Positions 1 to 4,774 of a DNA stretch of 5,229 bases are shown here, one piece after another. A program made the position numbers and the translations under genes. The first letter of the stretch is position 1. Each line of letters begins with the position of its first letter. The notes under the pieces were generated by a model, which searched no databases, had not been told where the DNA came from, and worked only from the letters and a program-made list of their open reading frames with translations. This DNA comes from Anaerolineae bacterium (lineage in GTDB: Bacteria > Chloroflexota > Anaerolineae > UBA1429): the NCBI GenBank assembly GCA_016928125.1, contig JAFGLK010000518.1, positions 1-5,229 of the forward strand, in the 5' to 3' direction.

Positions 1-43
1 ATTCTCGCACGTCGTATCTCCATGTTGCTTGGCTCCCTGAGTT

Positions 44-129
44 TGGCCCATGGTAGCCGGGTCGGGACGGCCTGTAAAGCCATGTCTCTCCCGGCGTCTG
101 GGGGCGCATTGACGCACCATGGCCCATGG
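44..129. repeat. Pair of 10-bp direct repeats upstream of the GNAT gene
   Basis: TGGCCCATGG occurs at 44-53 and again at 120-129, 76 bp apart start to start. Both copies hold the palindrome CCATGG, and the second lies in a perfect 10-bp palindrome, GCCCATGGGC, at 122-131. The pair lies in the leader of the acetyltransferase gene, so it could be a paired operator, but chance is possible in GC-rich DNA. I found no convincing -35/-10 pair in 1-168. A reading frame open from position 1 to a TGA at 148-150 has an unconvincing translation, so I do not call it a gene tail. Confidence 0.3.
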
Positions 130-156
130 GCTATTCTCCCAGCACCATGATCGACC

Positions 157-164
157 GAGGAGGG
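157..164 (+). promoter_or_regulatory. Strong ribosome binding site for the GNAT gene
   Basis: GAGGAGGG lies 4 bases before the ATG at 169. It is a near-perfect Shine-Dalgarno sequence and fixes this start over the ATG at 126, which opens a different, overlapping frame. Confidence 0.85.
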
Positions 165-168
165 CTCG

Positions 169-1119
169 ATGACAGAGCTCACCGTCCGCGCCTACCTACC
201 CAGCGATGCTCAGGCCGTCTTCGATCTGCAACTGCGCTACGAGCGGGCCTACCCGGGCGCCCAGATCCTGCCGCCCCTGATCTACGCTCAACCCGTGTAT
301 GCGGGGGGCGCGAACATCTTGTGCGTCTGTGGGGCAGAGGGCCGCCTGTTGGGCTATGCGCCCATCTATCCCACTCCGACGGATTCTGCAGAAGGTCCGA
401 GCCTGGTATGGACGGTGCTCAAAGTCGACCCGGAGATTCAGGAGCGGCGGGATGTGCAGGATGCCCTGTATGCCGCCCTGCACGCGCGTGTGGCGGAGAT
501 CCGGGCGGCCGACCCGCCGGGGCCGGCGCGCCTATCGGCCGAGTGCGGCGATGGCGAGACGGAGGCCATCGCCTATCTGGAAGGACGGGGCTGGCGTCGA
601 GAGATGAACGCCTACCGCATGGAGCGAGACCTCGGTGCGCCGCTGCCAGAGCCGCCGGCGCCGCAAAGAGTCGCGATCCGCGAATGGGACATGCGCGCTG
701 CGGACGAGAGACGGGTCTATCTGGAGGCGATCCGTCTGGCGCTGCCCGAGGCGGCGAGCGATGCGGAAAATCTGCATCGTTTCCTGGCGGAGGTGGTTTG
801 GAGAACCGGCACGACACTGGCCGCCTTTGCGGCGGAGCGTCTGGTGGGCAATGTCATGATCTACTGGGATCCCGCAGAGATCGCACGCACCGGCCGCAAG
901 ATCGGCATCACGGAGGACATCTGGGTGCTGCCCCAATGGCGTCGGCAGGGGGTGGCCAGCGCTATGATCGCGCGCGCCCTGGCCTATCTGCGAGACAAAG
1001 GCATGCAGGCAGCCCGCCTGAGTGTGGCCGCGCCCAACGAACGTGCCTTGCGACTCTATACGCGACTCGGCTACCGCATCGTCTCGGAGAGCCGCATCCT
1101 GAGCCTGAACCTGGACTGA
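169..1119 (+). CDS. Tandem GNAT-family N-acetyltransferase
   Basis: Predicted cytoplasmic acetyl-CoA-dependent acetyltransferase of 316 residues, about twice a single GNAT domain. The C-terminal half (about 165-316) is canonical. It has the strand ITEDIWVLPQW (246-257), the acetyl-CoA pyrophosphate loop R-R-Q-G-V-A (258-263), the helix that follows, then N290, A293 and LY (296-297) before LGY (300-302). The N-terminal half (about 1-154) has the same overall order, ending in AIAYLEGRGWRREMNAYRME. At the matching loop it reads QERRDVQDAL (91-100), without the Q/RxxGxG/A signature, so it probably no longer binds cofactor. Double-GNAT proteins include mycothiol synthase MshD, but nothing here shows that substrate, and the acceptor is unknown. 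The start follows an excellent ribosome binding site. The gene stands alone and converges on the MFS gene. Family assignment is firm; function is open. Confidence 0.9.
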   Translation: MTELTVRAYLPSDAQAVFDLQLRYERAYPGAQILPPLIYAQPVYAGGANILCVCGAEGRLLGYAPIYPTPTDSAEGPSLVWTVLKVDPEIQERRDVQDALYAALHARVAEIRAADPPGPARLSAECGDGETEAIAYLEGRGWRREMNAYRMERDLGAPLPEPPAPQRVAIREWDMRAADERRVYLEAIRLALPEAASDAENLHRFLAEVVWRTGTTLAAFAAERLVGNVMIYWDPAEIARTGRKIGITEDIWVLPQWRRQGVASAMIARALAYLRDKGMQAARLSVAAPNERALRLYTRLGYRIVSESRILSLNLD

Positions 1120-1143
1120 GCCCCTGACGCTCGGCTCAGGGCT
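1119..1143. terminator. Hairpin spanning two convergent stop codons
   Basis: CCCTGA (1122-1127) pairs with TCAGGG (1136-1141), with an 8-base loop. The stem gains two further pairs (1119-1120 with 1142-1143) across a single bulged C at 1121. It begins at the last base of the GNAT stop codon and includes the MFS stop codon (1136-1138), so it could end transcription from both sides. No T-tract follows on either strand, so classic intrinsic termination is doubtful. Confidence 0.35.
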
Positions 1144-2377
1144 GCGCGTCGGCGTCAGTACACGGAGACCAGACGGCCAGGGCCACTGCGGCCACCAGCG
1201 CGAGCGCAGCGCCAAAGAGAAACGGGGCCGAGGGGCCCAGGCCGGACCAGGCACCGATGCCCTGCCACAACAAGCCGGCGATCAGCGAGGCCGGCAGATC
1301 GAGCAAACCCAACACGGTGTTGTAGGTGCCATAGGCGGTGCCGCGCAGCGCCGCCGGCACAATGTCGGCCACCAGCGCTTTGGTAGTGCCATAGGCCAGG
1401 CCATAGTAGACGCCGTACAGAGCGTACAAGGCCCAGACGTGCCAGCCCTTGGCCGCCAGGCCAAAGCCCAGATAGATCAGCGCGTAGACCAGCCAGCCGC
1501 CCACGATCACCTTGCGCCGCCCCACGCGATCCGAGAGGGCCCCCGCGGGCATGGAGAGCAGCGTGTAGACCAGGTTGAAGATGATGAGCATGCCCAGGAT
1601 GCCAGGCAGGCTCAGGCCGCGTTCCTGGGCGCGCAAGACAAGAAACGCGTCGGACGAGTTGCCCAGATCAAACAGCCCCACGATGAGCATGAAGACCAGA
1701 AAGGGGCGCCCCAGACCCCTGAAGGTGATCTTGGGCCGCTCGGCTGCCCCGACGACAGCCACATCGCGCGCCCCGATGGCCAACGAGAGCACCGCCAGCA
1801 CGGCCGGCACAAGGCTGATGAGGACGATGGTACGGAACGCCGATGCACTCAGGCCCCGGGCAGCGCCCCCCGTGGACACGACTACCCCCAGGGCAACGGC
1901 CAGCCCCAGCACTGCACCGCCGGTATCAGCGGCGCGGTGAAAGCCGAACGCCAGCCCGCGCCGGCTCGGATGGATGCTGTCGGCCACCAAGGCGTCGCGC
2001 GGGGCCGTGCGGACTCCTTTGCCCACCCGATCGCCCCAGCGCGCACCCAGCACCACGGGCCACGAGCTGGCCACATAGAAGAATGGCTTGGCCAGCGCCG
2101 AGAGAGCATATCCTGATACCGCCAGCCATTTGCGCGTTCCCAAACGGTCCGAGAGCCAGCCGGAGAAGACCTTCAGCACGCTGGACGTGGCCTCGGCGAT
2201 GCCCTCGATCAGGCCGATGATGTTGGTGCGCACCCCCAGCACGCCGCTCAGGTAGAGCGGCAGCAGATTGAGCACCATCTCGCTCGAGATGTCCATGAAG
2301 AAGCTGGTCAGGCTTACGGCCCAGATGTTGCGCGGCAAGCCGCGCAGGCCCCTGGATTCCGGGTTTTCGGGTGTCAT
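1136..2377 (-). CDS. MFS transporter, MJ1317-like group
   Basis: Predicted 413-residue, 12-helix inner-membrane carrier of the major facilitator superfamily. Motif A, G-W-L-S-D-R-L-G-T-R-K, is at 73-83 in the helix 2-3 loop, and its second copy, G-A-L-S-D-R-V-G-R-R-K, is at 279-289 in the helix 8-9 loop. The stretch GDRVGKGVRTAPRDALVADS (115-134) is, from memory, typical of the group often annotated MFS_MJ1317_like. Hydrophobic segments lie at about 18-44, 53-75, 88-110, 145-168, 180-203, 224-246, 258-278, 289-308, 312-336, 350-372 and 383-404. A polar loop (204-222) splits the halves. I chose ATG 2377 because GGGAGAGGAAA lies just upstream; an in-frame TTG at 2440 lacks such support and would add a 21-residue polar tail. 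The gene starts 79 bases after the amidohydrolase stop on the same strand, which suggests one operon and perhaps a related substrate. The substrate cannot be read from sequence. Confidence 0.9.
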   Translation of the reverse strand: MTPENPESRGLRGLPRNIWAVSLTSFFMDISSEMVLNLLPLYLSGVLGVRTNIIGLIEGIAEATSSVLKVFSGWLSDRLGTRKWLAVSGYALSALAKPFFYVASSWPVVLGARWGDRVGKGVRTAPRDALVADSIHPSRRGLAFGFHRAADTGGAVLGLAVALGVVVSTGGAARGLSASAFRTIVLISLVPAVLAVLSLAIGARDVAVVGAAERPKITFRGLGRPFLVFMLIVGLFDLGNSSDAFLVLRAQERGLSLPGILGMLIIFNLVYTLLSMPAGALSDRVGRRKVIVGGWLVYALIYLGFGLAAKGWHVWALYALYGVYYGLAYGTTKALVADIVPAALRGTAYGTYNTVLGLLDLPASLIAGLLWQGIGAWSGLGPSAPFLFGAALALVAAVALAVWSPCTDADAQP

Positions 2378-2379
2378 GT

Positions 2380-2391
2380 CTTTCCTCTCCC
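2380..2391 (-). promoter_or_regulatory. Ribosome binding site deciding the MFS start
   Basis: Read on the minus strand, GGGAGAGGAAAGAC runs straight into the ATG at 2377. The purine run GGAGAGGAAA is a good Shine-Dalgarno match and favours this start over the upstream in-frame TTG. Confidence 0.65.
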
Positions 2392-2403
2392 ACGTGTTGG
2401 CTC

Positions 2404-2436
2404 CGGGCCTGGAACGGGCCCGGGCAGGTAGGCCCG
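2404..2436. repeat. GC-rich inverted repeat between amidohydrolase and MFS genes
   Basis: CGGGCCT (2404-2410) is the reverse complement of AGGCCCG (2430-2436). The 19 bases between them hold a further self-complementary GGGCCC core (2416-2421). It fills the intercistronic gap, so it could form an RNA hairpin that protects or processes the transcript, or lowers downstream MFS expression. No U-tract follows on the minus strand, so I do not call it a terminator. Confidence 0.4.
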
Positions 2437-2456
2437 CCAAGGGGATTGGCTAGCCC

Positions 2457-3299
2457 CTACCGTATCAGCCATTTGTACACGGCCTGGCTGTTGCGCCAAA
2501 AGTAGTGGTCAGCCACGTCTGACCCCTTTTCCCGAAAGTACGTCTCCACGATCCGGAACGCATCGGCGAACGAGCCGGCGCGCTCGCATACAGGCCAGTT
2601 GCTGCCATAGATCACCTTGTCCGCGCCAAACCCGTCGAACATGGCGTCCAATGCGGGACGGTAGAACGCGAGGTCGGCGGGCGCCGGCTGTATGATGCTC
2701 TGTTCCATCACCGCCGAGAGCTTGAGATAGACATTGGGCTGCGCCCCCAGCCGCCGGTAGGCCTCGGCCCACTCGGCCCGAACCGGCCGCCCGTCCACGG
2801 GCATATGCAGGGTGTGATTCAGTACGATGCGCAGATCCGGCACCGCGCGCGACACTTTGACGATCCCCTCTACATGCTGCAGGCGCGCCAGGGCGTCCAT
2901 ACTCAGATCCTTCTCCGCCAAGAGGGCCATGTCGTCCAGAAACGTACCCCGTTCCACATCGGCCAGCAGATCGGGGCGCACGCGGATGCCGCGGAAGAGC
3001 GGGATGCGCGCAAAGCGCCCGATCTCGCTGCCAAAGGCGGGTCGCTTGGGCGTAATGTGCCCCACGAACCCCACGATGATCGGCTCGTTCTGCGCCAACT
3101 GCAGCACCCACAGGTTGTCCTCCAGCCAGTCGCTGGCCTCCACGACCACCGTGCCGGTGATGCCATGCGGCGCGGCCACCGCGCGATAGTGCTCGGGCAG
3201 CACCGTGCGGTAGAGCAGCGCGTTGTCCTCTGGGGGCCAGGGCACGCCCTGGGGTCGCGTGGGATCGTAAAAGTGCGTATGCGTATCAATGATCGTCAT
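2457..3299 (-). CDS. COG3618 / amidohydrolase-2 family hydrolase
   Basis: Predicted cytoplasmic 280-residue TIM-barrel protein of the amidohydrolase_2 family, which includes L-fuconolactonase and 2-pyrone-4,6-dicarboxylate lactonase (LigI). Visible marks: IIDTHTHFYDP at the N-terminus with the HxH pair H7 and H9; VVVEAS with E54; FRGIRV (102-107); VLNHTLHMP with H162; YLKLSAV (191-197); YGSNWPVCE (231-239); and the closing helix FWRNSQAVYKWL (267-278). Length is normal for the family. The superfamily's conserved Asp after strand 8 (GSDWP) is Asn234 here, codon AAC at plus-strand 2598-2600. This may change or abolish hydrolysis. ATG 3299 has a perfect AGGAGGT; an in-frame TTG at 3407 would start upstream of the predicted promoter. 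It is the first gene of a likely operon with the MFS carrier. A sugar lactone or aromatic lactone substrate is inference. Confidence 0.87.
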   Translation of the reverse strand: MTIIDTHTHFYDPTRPQGVPWPPEDNALLYRTVLPEHYRAVAAPHGITGTVVVEASDWLEDNLWVLQLAQNEPIIVGFVGHITPKRPAFGSEIGRFARIPLFRGIRVRPDLLADVERGTFLDDMALLAEKDLSMDALARLQHVEGIVKVSRAVPDLRIVLNHTLHMPVDGRPVRAEWAEAYRRLGAQPNVYLKLSAVMEQSIIQPAPADLAFYRPALDAMFDGFGADKVIYGSNWPVCERAGSFADAFRIVETYFREKGSDVADHYFWRNSQAVYKWLIR

Positions 3300-3303
3300 G
3301 GAG

Positions 3304-3310
3304 ACCTCCT
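3304..3310 (-). promoter_or_regulatory. Consensus ribosome binding site of the amidohydrolase gene
   Basis: Read on the minus strand this is AGGAGGT, ending 4 bases before the ATG at 3299. It decides the start against upstream in-frame candidates at 3407 (TTG) and 3401 (ATG). Confidence 0.85.
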
Positions 3311-3336
3311 CGCTCATCTCACCCGTGCTGAGAGCG

Positions 3337-3365
3337 ATTCTATATGAGTGTGTCTTGCCTGGCGA
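3337..3365 (-). promoter_or_regulatory. Candidate sigma-70 promoter for the amidohydrolase-MFS operon
   Basis: On the minus strand, TCGCCA (3365-3360) is followed after 17 bases by TAGAAT (3342-3337), inside the AT-rich run TATAGAAT. Transcription would start near 3330, giving a leader of about 30 bases to the ATG at 3299. The -10 element is good; the -35 element is weak. Confidence 0.45.
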
Positions 3366-3430
3366 GCGCCCGCGCACAGAGGCCAGAAGGCGAGCCTCCA
3401 TGATCAAACGTAGCCCAACTCCACCGGGGC

Positions 3431-3459
3431 TTGACCTGCTGACAGGCCGCGGCTAGACT
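3431..3459 (+). promoter_or_regulatory. Sigma-70 promoter of the mismatch glycosylase gene
   Basis: TTGACC (3431-3436), a 17-base spacer, then TAGACT (3454-3459). Five of six -35 positions and four of six -10 positions match consensus. Transcription should begin near 3466, about 40 bases before the start codon. It is divergent from the amidohydrolase promoter, and the two -35 regions are about 65 bases apart. Confidence 0.65.
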
Positions 3460-3470
3460 CTCCACACGTC

Positions 3471-3481
3471 CTGGACGCCAG
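3471..3481 (+). repeat. Leader element CTGGACGCCAG, copy 1
   Basis: This 11-mer is an interrupted palindrome (CTGG-acg-CCAG). It lies just downstream of the predicted transcription start of the glycosylase gene. An identical copy lies in the leader of the enolase-family gene at 4713-4723. In both, TCGG follows closely. A shared regulator site is possible, but so is chance. Confidence 0.35.
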
Positions 3482-3505
3482 CTCGGCAACAAGAAGGCAA
3501 GACAC

Positions 3506-4063
3506 GTGCGCCAAGTGGAGAGACCCACCCGGGAGCAGCTCCTCGCCGCCAAGGGCAAGGCTCTGCCCGACCTCGTCGCCCCGAATCTGCGCATCCTCTT
3601 CTGCGGGATCAATCCGGGGCTCTACTCAGCCGCCATCGGACACCACTTTGGACATCCCAGCAACCGCTTCTGGCGCGCCCTGTACGAGGGCGGGCTCACC
3701 GCCCGGCTGCTGTCTCCCTACCAGGACGCCCAACTGCTCAAGGCGGGCTATGGTATCACGAATCTGGTGGCGCGCGCGACGGCCACGGCGGCCGACCTTA
3801 CGCGGGAAGAGCTCGTGCTCGGCGGTGAGCGATTGGCGTCCACTGTGGACCGCTATCACCCCCGCTGCCTGGCCGTTCTGGGGATCGGGGCGTATCGTCA
3901 GGCCTTCGGCGAGCGCGACGCCCAAGTGGGCCTGCGATGTCGCCGGATCGCTGGCGCGAGGTTGTGCGTGTTGCCCAACCCCAGCGGCCTGAACGCCCAC
4001 TACAAACCTGAGGACCTGGCACGGCTCTTCCGTGAGCTGCGCCAGGGGGTGGACGCATCGTAG
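3506..4063 (+). CDS. mug: Mug/TDG-family G:T/U mismatch DNA glycosylase
   Basis: Predicted 185-residue base-excision-repair enzyme of the uracil-DNA glycosylase superfamily, family 2. These remove uracil, ethenocytosine or thymine opposite guanine. Residues from about 21 align by eye along the whole of E. coli Mug. The catalytic loop CGINPG is at 33-38, with N36 matching E. coli Asn18. HPSNRFWRALY follows (50-60), then GITNLVAR (83-90) and GIGAYRQAF (126-134). The DNA-wedge motif LPNPSGLNAHY is at 156-166. The 20-residue N-terminal extension is usual, as I recall, for the longer Actinobacteria/Chloroflexi-type homologues. The start is GTG 3506, with a modest AGAAGGC seven bases upstream; GTG 3515 is an alternative that would remove three residues. 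It has its own promoter at 3431-3459 and converges on the SOS-type small gene with only 17 bases between stops. Confidence 0.93.
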   Translation: MRQVERPTREQLLAAKGKALPDLVAPNLRILFCGINPGLYSAAIGHHFGHPSNRFWRALYEGGLTARLLSPYQDAQLLKAGYGITNLVARATATAADLTREELVLGGERLASTVDRYHPRCLAVLGIGAYRQAFGERDAQVGLRCRRIAGARLCVLPNPSGLNAHYKPEDLARLFRELRQGVDAS

Positions 4064-4080
4064 GCACGCCGCCCCACCCG

Positions 4081-4458
4081 TCAATCGGGCAGAAGCCACT
4101 CCACGAGCCAGTCGAACAGCCCTGTTGCGCCGCCCGAGCCCTGGCTCGCTCTGTGAACCTGACTGGCGTGCGCAGGCGATCCGTTGAGAAGCGGCAAGCC
4201 CAGCTTCTGAAGGAGATAGGCGGCCCACTCGGCCTTGTCCTGGGGCACACTCAAGAGCAGGACGTCGCCGTCGTACATCAGGCCCCACACCTTGAGGCCA
4301 TGGTGCTCCAGGTGGGCCTGGATCTCTGCGGCGCTCAAGGCGTCGGCATCGTCGATCAGGAAGGTGTAGGAGGGGCCCTGGACCAGGTCCTGGATTTCGG
4401 CCGCAAGCGGCGTGATCCAGTCGAGCGAGTTAGCTGCGTGGACGATCTGTCTGAGCAT
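4081..4458 (-). CDS. Unrecognised 125-residue protein, predicted LexA-regulated
   Basis: I do not recognise a family. The protein has no signal peptide. It starts with MLRQIVHAANSLDWITPLAAEIQDLV and appears to form a small alpha/beta domain: strand YTFLID (31-36), helix SAAEIQAHLEHHG (42-54), strands KVWGLMYDG and DVLLLSV (56-71), helix DKAEWAAYLLQKLGLPL (74-90). A flexible Gly/Ser/Ala-rich stretch (92-112) follows, then a hydrophobic tail helix GLFDWLVEWLLPD (113-125). That linker-plus-tail layout suggests a domain that docks on a partner or membrane through its end. ATG 4458 is preferred because GGAGG lies 4 bases upstream; the ATG at 4476 has no ribosome site and directly abuts the operator palindrome. 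Its promoter is covered by an SOS-type operator, so induction by DNA damage is inferred. It is convergent with the glycosylase gene. The coding call is good; function is unknown. Confidence 0.8.
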   Translation of the reverse strand: MLRQIVHAANSLDWITPLAAEIQDLVQGPSYTFLIDDADALSAAEIQAHLEHHGLKVWGLMYDGDVLLLSVPQDKAEWAAYLLQKLGLPLLNGSPAHASQVHRASQGSGGATGLFDWLVEWLLPD

Positions 4459-4462
4459 AGCG

Positions 4463-4467
4463 CCTCC
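4463..4467 (-). promoter_or_regulatory. Ribosome binding site deciding the small gene's start
   Basis: GGAGG on the minus strand ends 4 bases before ATG 4458. For the in-frame ATG at 4476 this site would lie inside the coding sequence, so the shorter 125-residue product is the better call. Confidence 0.75.
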
Positions 4468-4474
4468 GGTGTCC

Positions 4475-4492
4475 ATAGAACATTTGTTCTAT
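4475..4492. promoter_or_regulatory. LexA/SOS-type operator (GAAC-N4-GTTC palindrome)
   Basis: The 18 bases ATAGAACATTTGTTCTAT are a perfect inverted repeat apart from the two central bases. The core on the minus strand, GAACAAATGTTC, fits the Gram-positive (DinR/LexA) box CGAAC-RNRY-GTTYG at every inner position; only the outermost C/G differ. It sits 4 bases downstream of the -10 hexamer and covers the predicted transcription start of the small minus-strand gene, the usual place for a LexA repressor site. The match is seen; binding by LexA is inferred, and lexA itself is not in the window. Confidence 0.75.
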
Positions 4493-4496
4493 TCCC

Positions 4497-4525
4497 ATTG
4501 TAGCACGCCTTACCTGATTTGGCAA
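4497..4525 (-). promoter_or_regulatory. Strong sigma-70 promoter of the SOS-type small gene
   Basis: On the minus strand, TTGCCA (4525-4520) is separated by exactly 17 bases from TACAAT (4502-4497). Four of six -35 positions and five of six -10 positions match consensus. Transcription would start near 4490, inside the palindromic operator, giving a leader of about 30 bases to ATG 4458. Confidence 0.75.
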
Positions 4526-4632
4526 GTATTTCGTCCCGGCTCTCGGACGCGGTGCCTTGTGGGGGCAGGCGCGCGGGAACGGGCCTTGTGGCGACGCATG
4601 GGGATGCTTGCCACGCCCACGCGCAATGTGAC
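4526..4632. other. Non-coding spacer with hairpin and 9-bp repeat
   Basis: No gene seen. GCCTTGTGG is repeated at 4554-4562 and 4583-4591. A hairpin can form at 4588-4614: GTGGC (4588-4592) with GCCAC (4610-4614), and inside it GCAT (4596-4599) with ATGC (4604-4607) around a GGGG loop. There is no T-tract, so termination is not supported. The region separates two outward-facing promoters. Confidence 0.35.
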
Positions 4633-4661
4633 TTGACAGCCGCCTGGCGGCAGAGTACACC
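4633..4661 (+). promoter_or_regulatory. Candidate promoter of the enolase-family gene with spacer palindrome
   Basis: A perfect TTGACA (4633-4638) is followed after 17 bases by TACACC (4656-4661), a weak -10. The spacer begins with the perfect palindrome GCCGCC-T-GGCGGC (4639-4651). A site between the -35 and -10 is a typical repressor position, so this could be an operator, though GC-rich palindromes arise easily. Transcription would start near 4668, leaving a leader of roughly 107 bases. Confidence 0.5.
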
Positions 4662-4712
4662 TTTGCAGGCGCCCGGGCCGGGTCACGCGCCATGGTAGGG
4701 CTGTCTCGGAGG

Positions 4713-4723
4713 CTGGACGCCAG
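4713..4723 (+). repeat. Leader element CTGGACGCCAG, copy 2
   Basis: Identical to the 11-mer at 3471-3481 in the glycosylase leader. Here it lies about 50 bases upstream of the enolase-family start codon and about 45 bases downstream of the predicted transcription start. Its role is unknown. Confidence 0.35.
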
Positions 4724-4764
4724 GTTCGGGAGGCATCGCGGGGCGGGACACAAAACTACTTTTT

Positions 4765-4770
4765 GGAGAG
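4765..4770 (+). promoter_or_regulatory. Ribosome binding site of the enolase-family gene
   Basis: GGAGAG within TTTTTGGAGAGAGAG ends 4 bases before ATG 4775 and supports that start. Confidence 0.7.
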
Positions 4771-4774
4771 AGAG

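Noticed and set aside
126..1127. A 333-codon open frame overlapping the GNAT gene in another frame, longer than the gene itself
   Set aside because: Its translation is low-complexity, rich in Arg, Gly and Pro, with no domain. The overlapping 316-residue frame has clear GNAT motifs and a perfect ribosome binding site. Long shadow frames are expected in GC-rich DNA.
532..1254. A 240-codon minus-strand frame opposite the GNAT gene
   Set aside because: No recognisable domain, no good ribosome site, and it overlaps the end of the MFS gene. It is explained as an antisense shadow.
1439..2116. A 225-codon plus-strand frame opposite the MFS gene
   Set aside because: The translation is rich in Gln, His, Arg and Asp, as expected for the complement of a membrane protein gene, and has no domain.
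3311..3332. Imperfect inverted repeat CTCTCAGCACGGGTGAGATGAG in the amidohydrolase leader, minus strand, with a passing resemblance to a THI-box core
   Set aside because: The leader is only about 30 bases, far too short for a TPP riboswitch, and the other conserved parts are absent.
2509..3347. Long frames on both strands overlapping the amidohydrolase gene
   Set aside because: They have no motifs. The amidohydrolase frame carries HxH, LNH and GSNWP in proper order.
4077..4089. CCCG-TCAAT-CGGG hairpin between the convergent glycosylase and small genes
   Set aside because: A 4-bp stem with no T-tract is too weak to call a terminator.
3626..4288. A 220-codon minus-strand frame across the glycosylase and the small gene
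   Set aside because: It crosses two better-supported genes, lacks a ribosome site and shows no domain.
4667..4774. A leader of about 107 bases before the enolase-family gene as a possible riboswitch
   Set aside because: I found no known aptamer core and no terminator or sequestering stem around the GGAGAG site.
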